Assembly (NCBI GenBank): GCA_026686845.1
Contig: JAIVEN010000022.1
Coordinates: 22,356,001 to 22,420,000, forward strand
Length of the DNA: 64,000 nt
Origin: Adenanthera pavonina
Lineage: Eukaryota > Streptophyta > Magnoliopsida > Fabales > Fabaceae
Direction: 5' to 3'
Within the stretch, counting starts at the first letter, position 1. Every line of letters starts with the position of its first letter. The translations under genes and the position numbers were made by a program. Of this stretch, positions 58,501-64,000 are shown in pieces. Under the pieces are notes generated by a model that was given only the letters and a program-made list of their open reading frames with translations, ran no database searches and had not been told where the DNA came from.

Positions 58501-59999
58501 TGGTTGATAAAACTAAATTGTCTAATAGTGTTACAGAAGGAAGCAATGGCAAAAATCGACAGGTTACTTCAAAGAAATCCAAGAATAAGAAAGAGCCTAG
58601 TTTGCCTCGCAGGCTGTCAAAACGACTTGCTGGCCATGAACCTGAGGTGGCGCCTGCTGATAGAGCTCTTGAATATGCCACTAAAAAATCATGCAAAGAT
58701 GAACCAACTCCTGCTGCAACTTCAGGCAATGCAGCATCAAAACATCTTAATGTTGTGGAAGAGACAGAGATTGATCTTCAAGCTCCCACTAGTCCCAAAA
58801 TAAGAGTACATGGAGAATCATCAAACAAGAGTGAGAAATCAGATGAAGTTCAAATTGTCCCCAATGAACAGTTGCAGAAGATTGAAGCTGAAAATGTCAA
58901 TGAGAGTTCTGAGCCAGAGCTATCCTTACCGTTTGGGGACTCTTGGTCTGATCCATGCTTAGAGTTCGCAATCAAGACTCTCACAGGTGCATTGCCAGTG
59001 GATTCTGCTGCTGAAAATTTTCCTGTCATGACTCCTGATCTTAATAGTCCACCAAATACGGGATTGCTTGAGAGTGTGGTAGAGAAGTGCATCAAAGAAG
59101 AAGCTCACGTAAACTTGAACCAATCACAGAATATTGAAGTTTTCAATAAGGGATGTCAGCTTTCAAAACAACTCCTGGGTCAACCTGACTTGTTGATCAG
59201 CTCCCCCTCATGTGAAAATGCTCCTAAATCTGTTGCTATAGAATTATATGGTGATAATGCCAATATAAACAGGAATTTGGATAAAGGGGAGTTGCTACAT
59301 AGTGAAGATATTGAAATGGTCTGCCAGCCTTCAAGACATCTTCTGGGGCAACCTGAGTTGAGAACCAGTTCTACATCTTGTGAAAACACTCCTAAATTTA
59401 TTGCAAGAGGGTGTCATGGTGATGAAGCCAATATAACAAAGAATTCAGATGAAAGAGTATCCCTGAATATTGAAGCTGGGAATGAATACCAACTTGCGCA
59501 TCAATTTAGAAATATAGATACTTCAATACTGCAAGGGCCATCAAACAATATTAGAAAGGTTTTTGAGAAAGAATCTGCTCCAGCAGAGCCACCACAACTT
59601 GAAACTCAAACTCAAAACCAGGGAAAGTCTGAATCACAGTTTTCTGCTCCACTTATGGATTCCTGGTCAGACCCATGTCTAGAATTTGCGTTTAAGACTC
59701 TTACAGGTGCGATATCTGTAGAGGAAAACTTATCAATTCAAGGATGTTTCCAGGAACCTGCTAACAACTTTTGTAGCCAGAGAGATACTAGTCCAATGTT
59801 GCCTGATTTTCAATCTCCCAGCTTTTCTCAGGGTGGTATTTCATTCCACTACAATGTGGAGAAATCCATGCCGGGGCAGCAGTTGTCAATGAGCTCCTCC
59901 TCAATCCTACCCCCGGAAAAAGTGACACCGCATTGTTTTGCTGGGTTTGATTCTCAAAAACACTACTCTCAGTCAAGTAGGAATTCTCAAGGCAGTTAA
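43575..59999 (+). CDS. MBD13: Methyl-CpG-binding-domain protein, MBD13-like (13 coding exons)
   Basis: Exons: 43575-43607, 43706-43807, 46440-46541, 54402-54497, 54801-54896, 55155-55283, 55696-55773, 55919-56014, 56142-56276, 56937-57000, 57122-57283, 57367-57795, 57883-59999. All junctions are GT-AG and the parts join in one frame of 3639 nt (1212 residues) with one exception, a TGA at 43772-43774. MBD proteins are nuclear readers of methylated CpG. The N-terminal ~290 residues are repeated MBD halves; the rest is acidic and repetitive with RLAG and SWSDP motifs that, from memory, are characteristic of plant MBD13. Two introns are swollen by transposons (2.6 and 7.9 kb). Oddities: the nonsense codon, Trp lost in three of five first halves, and a bulky repetitive tail. 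A start at 43790 or skipping of the second exon would give an open protein. Confidence 0.85.
43706..46541 (+). CDS. MBD13: MBD unit 1 (exons A1 and B1), with in-frame stop
   Basis: A1 (43706-43807, 34 codons) reads EKANERPEWLPDGWSVDFRT, then TGA, KSGANMGAGYK. This is the first half of an MBD; relatives have Arg-Lys-Ser-Gly here, so TGA probably replaced CGA. B1 (46440-46541, 34 codons) reads CYIDPLNGYKFYSKPEVLRY and onward: the second half with the Y-x-D-P-x-x-G-x-K-F-x-S-K signature. Both exons are phase 0 at each end. Between them a 2.6-kb intron contains the hAT element at 44263-45824. Without the stop this would be a complete MBD. Confidence 0.85.
44263..45824. mobile_element. hAT (Tip100-like) non-autonomous element in intron 2
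   Basis: 1562 bp bounded by CAGTGACAGAGC and, read inward from the other end, CTGTGGCAGAGC (10/12 match), resembling the CAGGGGCGGAG ends of Tip100-type hATs. The flanks are ATTGTCCC (44255-44262) and GTTGTCCC (45825-45832), a 7/8 match to an 8-bp duplication. Near each end there is a G5-6C/GC5-6 run (AGAGGGGGC and TGCCCCC). No transposase is recognised. A 108-codon minus-strand frame (44386-44712) has no known domain. A short tandem repeat of an ATCTTTAATTTA word sits at 44340-44412. Confidence 0.82.
47270..48510. repeat. Unclassified interspersed repeat in the large intron
   Basis: A block that begins near TGTTGACACCTAAAAATAAA with AAGGATCATTCCCATGGAGAG and ends near TTTTCATGGTCTTTCATGCTC and TTATGCGCTTATCAAGGATC (reverse strand). 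I recall similar non-coding blocks as common intergenic repeats in dicots, but I cannot prove it here. No LTR pair, TIR pair or protein is seen. The flanking 46750-47250 contains CT-rich DNA and 48600-48670 a C/T-rich tract. Confidence 0.3.
49021..49214 (+). repeat. Chromovirus 5' LTR
   Basis: 194 bp, paired with 53949-54142. Both contain TGTATATGCTTTTGACTGTT and GTGTCTTAGTTGATGTTAT. Substitutions between the two are mainly transitions. Confidence 0.88.
49224..50483 (+). pseudogene. Chromovirus gag, broken
   Basis: An ATG near 49228 opens a coiled leader (AKETRSTDRIKEVKNELG) full of stops. The conserved capsid part reads LEFPKFDVDDFRGWAFWCKQ, FFEIDETPLEHRICIISIHL and WHQAYMRGKL, then LSCFLGNLKPKVEALIRMFK (49998-50100). 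The nucleocapsid knuckle is GLCFSCVEEFFLGHKWFAQ, where the last Cys of C-x2-C-x4-H-x4-C-type motifs is Trp. Frameshifts occur at about 49400, 49860 and 49980. Confidence 0.85.
50560..53915 (+). pseudogene. Chromovirus pol with integrase chromodomain, broken
   Basis: Protease LLVDNGSSHNFSN (DNG in place of the usual DSG/DTG), then DAVLGVHWLRTLG. RT: LVKEMIQLGIVRPSNSSL, VDYRRLNQQTLK, KLDFHAGYYQI, LVMPFGLTNTP, and the catalytic FFDDILVYS at 51651-51677. RNase H: LEMDASNVGFGVVLTQ, YASKALSPHKRYLSAYDKEL, TDHLPIKHIL. Integrase: HFHADPSGGHSGG and ECAVCQ (HHCC finger), DLSMDFITGLPNSHR, IVRDRDPIF, QMEVLNRSLE (DDE). The GPY-like FGPYWVL follows, then a chromodomain near 53765-53900: GVILARKSVQRGHLPVT and LVKWKGLMEDTTWEDLATV. 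Stops and frameshifts lie at 51342, 51480, 51690, 51870, 52608, 52750, 53410, 53605 and in the chromodomain. Confidence 0.92.
53949..54142 (+). repeat. Chromovirus 3' LTR
   Basis: 194 bp, preceded by the PPT at 53933-53944. Same ends as the 5' LTR. Confidence 0.88.
54402..55283 (+). CDS. MBD13: MBD units 2 and 3 (exons A2, A3, B3)
   Basis: A2 (54402-54497) and A3 (54801-54896) are 32-codon copies of the first MBD half: AVKKSAMDNLSPGSTKEVKI and VAVDKSMVDVVPAGQTKEVK. The Trp of PPGW is Ser and Gln. B3 (55155-55283, 43 codons) is a second half, CYTDPVNEYPSKRDALHNIE, missing the G-x-x-F residues, with a basic tail (KPNKRQSQDED). A2 has no B partner. All exons are phase 0 at both ends. Loss of the Trp and of the loop residues suggests these copies no longer bind methyl-CpG in the standard way; that is inference. 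Confidence 0.82.
54601..54730 (+). repeat. 68-bp intronic tandem duplication
   Basis: Units at 54601-54668 and 54669-54730 are identical over about 63 bp, including TTGATGATTGAATCAACATC. Diverged versions of the same unit occur before A4 (about 55608-55675) and before A5 (about 55796-55855), tying the introns into the same history of duplication as the exons. Confidence 0.88.
55696..56276 (+). CDS. MBD13: MBD units 4 and 5 (exons A4, A5, B5)
   Basis: A4 (55696-55773, 26 codons) reads VAVENSNADDLQPGSTKEVE and has lost both the Trp and six residues of the strand; it has no B partner. A5 (55919-56014, 32 codons) reads KSVVDDLPPGWTKEVKIRKD and keeps the PPGW core. B5 (56142-56276, 45 codons) reads YYIDPVSGYAFFSKKDALRY followed by IESGDITKC and a basic Lys/Arg tail. 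A5-B5 is the only pair in the gene that looks like an intact MBD without a stop, so it is the likeliest methyl-CpG reader. Confidence 0.87.
56937..59999 (+). CDS. MBD13: C-terminal repeat region of the MBD13-like protein (4 exons)
   Basis: Exons 56937-57000 (basic, KRQKLKQPATKRQ), 57122-57283, 57367-57795 and 57883-59999. Three copies of an RLAG motif: VPHRFSRRLAGVRPD (about 57467), IPHRASKRLAGFEPD (57941) and LPRRLSKRLAGHEPE (58600). Three copies of a SWSDP motif: SWSDPSVEFAINTLMGALPV (58180), SWSDPCLEFAIKTLTGALPV (58943) and SWSDPCLEFAFKTLTGAISV (59663). The order is RLAG, RLAG, SWSDP, RLAG, SWSDP, SWSDP. There are also four 24-25-residue tandem repeats and a pair of ~57-residue repeats (LSKQLLGQPDLL.../PSRHLLGQPELR..., 59155-59440). 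The intron 57796-57882 is only 87 bp. The end is Ser-rich. No enzyme domain is visible; the motifs look like short binding modules. Confidence 0.82.
58248..58539 (+). repeat. Four in-frame 72-75-bp coding repeats
   Basis: Units at 58248-58320, 58321-58395, 58396-58467 and 58468-58539, each encoding a version of VPETDVVDKTKLSxSVxEG. All are multiples of three apart from the first edge, so copy number can change without breaking the frame. Units 2 and 3 begin GGTAAG after AAG, matching a consensus 5' splice site. A 186-codon minus-strand open frame over this region is a mirror of the repeat. Confidence 0.9.
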
Positions 60000-60100
60000 A
60001 GTCCTAAATCATTGCTGGGTAGCCCCAGGAAAACTGTTAATCGCTGGCTATACTTTAGGCAATAAATTCATTATTAATATCCATCCTCTTGTATTTCTGG
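60000..60100 (+). terminator. 3' UTR start with AATAAA signal
   Basis: AATAAA at 60061-60066, 62 bp after the stop codon, could direct polyadenylation of the MBD13-like mRNA. Plant signals are loose, and longer 3' ends are possible (another AATAAA lies near 60956). Confidence 0.4.
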
Positions 60101-60765
60101 GAACCCGTTGTGAATGCCTCCTGGAGGCGAGGCCCTGGACAAACTTTATTTTGTATTTTCTAATGAAAATATCTAGGACCAACTAATCAGGGATTTATGG
60201 GAGACCCACAGATTATGATTTATTCTTGGGTCATATGACTGGATCGTTGTTAATTCTTACCGTCAGGAAATGTTAGCCCTATGATGTTAGACCTTGAAAG
60301 AAGCTTTAATTATTGGTGGTCGTTATGGTCATCCTCGGTTCAACGCTTTGGTTGAAATTACCGGATTCGTTGAATCGTTGATGAGTATTTACAGGGGACT
60401 CGGCCATGTATTTTGCCCCTACCTAAGAAATGCCAGTCTATTCTTAAAAACTAGTATGCTTGACATTCTGAGCAAAGTAGATCCCTTGAGTGACACCGTG
60501 GAAAGAGTCACCGAATAGGAGTTCCATAAATGGCTGAGCGATCCTCGAGTACTGCTTCTGGAAAAAATTGAAACCTCGACATTTAATCTCGTCCTGTATA
60601 TGTTCCAGCTCTCACCCTTGAGAACAAAAGTATTCTTCTTAAGTGGGACGCGGCCAGCAGCAAAAGCCGCATCAATTGGAATGCTGTACACAATCAGCAA
60701 GTTTGCAAACCAAATTATTCTGTTACTGTTTAGAATAATATCTATCGAATGCATTCAGTGTCTGT

Positions 60766-60850
60766 ATGTCTCTGGATATTTGTATGTATATATATGTATG
60801 TGTATATGTATGTGGGTATATATATATATATGTATACCCACACACATGCA
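60766..60850. repeat. TATG/TA microsatellite with hairpin
   Basis: A run of TATG and TA units. Within it GTGGGTATA (60812-60820) and TATACCCAC (60833-60841) form a perfect 9-bp inverted repeat around an alternating AT loop, which could extrude as a cruciform. Confidence 0.75.
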
Positions 60851-61850
60851 TGTACCCATGCGCTCGAGCTAAGAAAGTTGTGCACGTGATTTTTACCCTT
60901 CCAGAAAATAAGCCTTCCGTACCATCATGCCTTAAAAATATTGCTAAAAATGAAAATAAAACATATGAGCATATAATCTAATTAGAGAATGCGTGAGATA
61001 ACTGTAACAGGAACATGATTAAAATATGCTTTCTTTATTAACCCGAAAAAGAAGAAAAAAAAGAAAAAAAAGCTTTCTGTGCATTGATTATTTTTATATT
61101 TTGAACCAACATCCTGAATGAACTCCTAACTTAATTAGTAATGTAATTTAATTCCAGGTGCACCAAATTATTAGGGATAGAGGAAAAATACCTGGTCCAC
61201 GCAAACTCGATTTGACCTGAGGAGGCCCGGATTGGTATGAACCCAGACAACAGCCTGAGGTCCCAATGGGGTTGATTGACTAGGTCAGAGTGGGTTCCGG
61301 GCTGGCTCCATAGACTATGTGGTCTGTTCTGACCTTGTGTAATTTTTTTTTCGTAAATGATGGAAGGATCTAGGTATGCTTACTGCGTGCGTGTGTGGAA
61401 AAAACAAAAAATATAGAAAGATTGACTGACCCTCACAACTCCTCATTTCCTTCCCTTCCCTATCCTCTTCTTCGATTGTTGCTGCTGACAACAGAGGAGC
61501 CACCGCACGCCGGTAGAGGATCTCCACCATCCTTGCTCTATCATCATCGTCCGACGTCCTACCCCTCTCTCTCTATTCGATGATCAATTTGTTTCATCTT
61601 CTCCGTTCTCAACGACACCATCACCTTCTCCATTCTCTGCGACACCGATTCTCTCCACTCTCGATGTCTTGGATGGAGAAACCTTGCCAGATCAATTTTC
61701 TATATGCATATTACATGCAAGCATTAAAATGTTAAGGACTTTAAAATCACTGAAAAAATATATCAGAAAAAGAAGATGCTAGAGACCGATAATGCTCAGG
61801 TTGTTTCTCCAATGAAATCATCAGATATTGAAGCCATCACGCCCAAGATA
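60851..61850. other. Intergenic DNA, GC-richer patches
   Basis: No gene supported. 61420-61680 is C/T-rich (CCTTCCCTTCCCTATCC and similar) with in-frame breaks and resembles a leader or old promoter. Nothing else is recognised. Confidence 0.4.
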
Positions 61851-61854
61851 AATT

Positions 61855-62349
61855 AATACAAAGCTCTCATTACATTTCGGATAATTTCTGAGCCCATTAA
61901 AGCGGTTATGAGAGTAGCCGCACTGTTTATAAGAATAGCATGGCTTTCTTTACGATATTGATTCACGTATTGATTGACATATTGATATTTAATGTGACAG
62001 TAATAGAGACACATTGTAATGTTTCTGCAAATTGACATAACTATTCGGAATGCTTTGTACTGTGTCAGTGATCAAACTCAATTCGCAAGACCTATGTTAA
62101 TTGACCAATTGTACTCACAGAAGAGATCGTTCTTGATGTAACGCAGCGCCACATTCCTTCTCGTAAGTAGGGCATAATAACACAAACCACCTCATTAAAC
62201 GATTTGAAGGAAAAAAGAAAAAAGCAATTCGGATAAAAAATTCAAAACCATTAATGAGTTATTAATCGAAAGAAACTCACAAAAAGACTCGATGATCTCA
62301 CGATTCTTGGTACCAGCTTGAATAACTGATCAATGTTTCCCTGAGGCAT
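61855..62349 (-). CDS. Candidate small three-exon gene, product unknown
   Basis: On the minus strand, ATG at 62349 opens MPQGNIDQLFKLVPRIVRSS and ends at a GTGAGT donor after 62281 (23 codons, phase 0). A second exon near 62119-62159 also ends in GTGAGT. A third begins after TTGCAG near 62022 and runs in frame to TAA at 61855 or close by (...SAATLITALMGSEIIRNV...), giving about 91 residues. Composition is GC-richer than the surroundings and a TATA box lies about 110 bp upstream. A competing ATG at about 62441 gives a 37-codon upstream frame. I do not recognise the protein; exon 2 and 3 are weakly supported. Confidence 0.28.
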
Positions 62350-62458
62350 TTTGAAGCAGAAGAAAATTGACAAAAAGCTGATCGATGATGGAGAATTTTC
62401 TCCCTCTGCCCCTATATCTGCCGATCGCTTCTTGCGAAGCCATTCACCTATGATTGCT

Positions 62459-62465
62459 ATTTATA
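62459..62465 (-). promoter_or_regulatory. TATA box
   Basis: TATAAAT on the minus strand within CTGTATAAATAGC, about 110 bp before the candidate ATG at 62349. It matches the plant TATA consensus in sequence and plausible spacing. Confidence 0.45.
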
Positions 62466-62469
62466 CAGG

Positions 62470-64000
62470 AAAATCAAATACGATTCCAAGTTTCGAACGA
62501 AGCTCTGGTGGATCGTCGAAGGATTCGGAGCGATTAATCCGGATCCTTACTTTCTATAATTGTGTAATAATATATAAATAGCATAGCCTAATAATAATGA
62601 GAATTGAGAAGAGCCGAAGCAAGTGTGGTGCGGCTATTTTATTTTATGTTAAATTTTGACTTACAATAATATATATTGGTTCTTAATAAACTTTTGTACA
62701 AGAGATCGATATACATGGCAAGAATGACGTTCTGGCAAATCTTAATCTATCACAGATGTCTATCACGGATCACTCTCTCGTAAAAAGATGCCCCAAGGGC
62801 AACTCTGATCTCAGACAGGCCGCTGAACTGAGCCATATATATCTGGTTTGATTATTTTGCTATTTTATATTTTAAATATATATTAGGATAAAATAGTGAA
62901 GTATAAAATACTTTTCTATTTTATTTTACTATTGTTTACATTATATTTTTAGTGGGCCAAGCCCAAAGAAAATATGAAAAAAATATTTATTAATTTTTGG
63001 CCTAAATATTATTAAAAATATTAATTTAGTTGGACTTATAAAAAAGCCATTCCTTATCCATTAAGTTTTTAAAAAATATATATAATAGAAAGAGGAGAAA
63101 GTGTCATGCACCTTGGCTAGAAACTAGGAAGTGGGTTAGTAGAGAGAAAATGACAAGGAGGATCTCTGAATTTGTGGAAGGAGAAAACCTAGATACTGTT
63201 ACTTATATGCTTTTGTACTTTTTTCTAATAAAAAGAAGCCACCTGTTTTCTTTTTCTAACTCATTTTTCAAATTATATTTTCAAGCTTAATGGTGTTAAC
63301 ACAGTCAAGAAAAGGGTTAACGAAAAATTTAAGAAAAATTACAACAGAAATATTTTGAGATCTCCAAGATCTCTCCCCAATAACAATTTTGCTATCTCCG
63401 AGAAGTGGTTGCTAGCATCATAAAGATTGTCCACCGTTTGACCTGGGGCTTCAAACCATACATGCGTCCCCATTCCTCGATTCCTGGCCTTCTTCAACCG
63501 TCCTAGAGGTCTTGCCGGATAAATTCACACAAGTGCTTGGCTTTTTGAATGACCAAGGATCATCACTGTCGCTCCCATCGTCATTCTCACAATCCATGTG
63601 CTTGGTCTTCATGGAAGAGGTAGGGGAGTTCTTAGTGAGAATTGAGGGATCAAGCTCCGAAGCATGATGATGGATTGCTGAGAGAGAAAACTTTTGGGTT
63701 AATTTGATGGAGTAAGAGAGAGAAAGGCATGGAAAGATTCACGTTGCTGCATAGAGAAAATTTATGGGATGAAAACTTTAAGAAAGAGGAGTGTTCTGGG
63801 AGAAATAGTTGTTAAAGGTTGGATGGAAGGCATAGGTTCTTTTTGAGATTAAAGAAGTTTGTAACTGTTCGATCTTTTTCATGGTTAACGCTGTTAAAAG
63901 TACAAAATTAAATAAAAATGAGTTGACAAAATGAAAGATTACATGGCATCTTTCTATTTGATAACTGGATGAAAAGTATACATGCAACAGCATTTAAGTT
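62470..64000. other. Intergenic DNA with a short acidic open frame
   Basis: Mostly AT-rich and non-coding. On the minus strand, 63738-63451 is open for 96 codons. Its first ATG is at 63612, giving 53 residues with CENDDGSDSDDPWSFKKPST, which looks protein-like but matches nothing I know. It may be an exon or TE fragment cut by the window edge. Confidence 0.3.

Noticed and set aside
58172..58729. 185-codon minus-strand frame opposite the MBD gene
   Set aside because: It is the mirror of the tandem coding repeats; its own repeats track the sense repeats and it has no independent support.
1..64000. CRISPR array, bacterial operon, tRNA or rRNA gene
   Set aside because: Introns, plant transposons and an MBD gene show plant nuclear DNA; the repeats seen are LTRs, MITEs and microsatellites. 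The GGTATCAGAGC words are primer sites, not tRNA genes.

Overview
The window is nuclear DNA from a flowering plant, almost certainly a dicot. It is AT-rich and gene-poor, with spliceosomal introns and a dense nest of plant transposons (PIF/Harbinger, hAT, Ty1/copia Sirevirus, Ty3/gypsy chromovirus, RTE-type LINE). I see no rRNA, tRNA or CRISPR. The species cannot be named from the sequence alone.

Layout. 1-597: short direct repeat. 598-5330: decayed PIF/Harbinger transposon with TTA target duplication, holding a MYB/SANT-like ORF1 and a DDE transposase, both broken. 5334-17130: gene-poor DNA containing one copy of a dispersed repeat (8370-8955) and a fold-back element made of two head-to-head LTR pieces (12656-13702). 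17136-22286: LTR element with 911/915-bp LTRs that carries gag but no pol, and two unusual open frames in place of pol. 22541-36489: a complete but inactive minus-strand Sirevirus (LTRs, iMet primer site, gag, pol, envelope-like ORF, G-rich PPTs). Nested inside it are a 640-bp hAT MITE (8-bp TSD) and an inverted solo LTR of the same family (5-bp TSD). 37261-37931: the second, inverted copy of the dispersed repeat, with a hairpin. 38350-40560: 5'-truncated RTE-type LINE on the minus strand.

The main host gene fills 42.5-60.1 kb on the plus strand. It is a methyl-CpG-binding-domain gene, best matched to MBD13, with 13 coding exons that join in one frame (3639 nt) except for a single in-frame TGA in the first MBD exon. 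The MBD part is built of repeated phase-0 half-domain exons (A1-B1, A2, A3-B3, A4, A5-B5). The C-terminal part carries three kinds of internal repeat. Its introns host a hAT/Tip100-like element (44263-45824), an unclassified repeat (about 47270-48510) and a decayed Ty3/gypsy chromovirus (49021-54142).

Downstream, 60-64 kb holds the gene's 3' end, a TATA-bearing minus-strand candidate small gene (about 61855-62349) and a short acidic open frame near 63.5 kb.

For originality the best leads are three: the modular, partly orphaned MBD exons with a skippable nonsense exon; the repeated, uncharacterised SWSDP and RLAG motifs of the same protein; and the gag-linked acidic and hydrophobic frames of the pol-less LTR element. 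Nonsense codons across the window are mostly of the CGA-to-TGA or CAR-to-TAR kind, as expected for DNA with a history of cytosine methylation.
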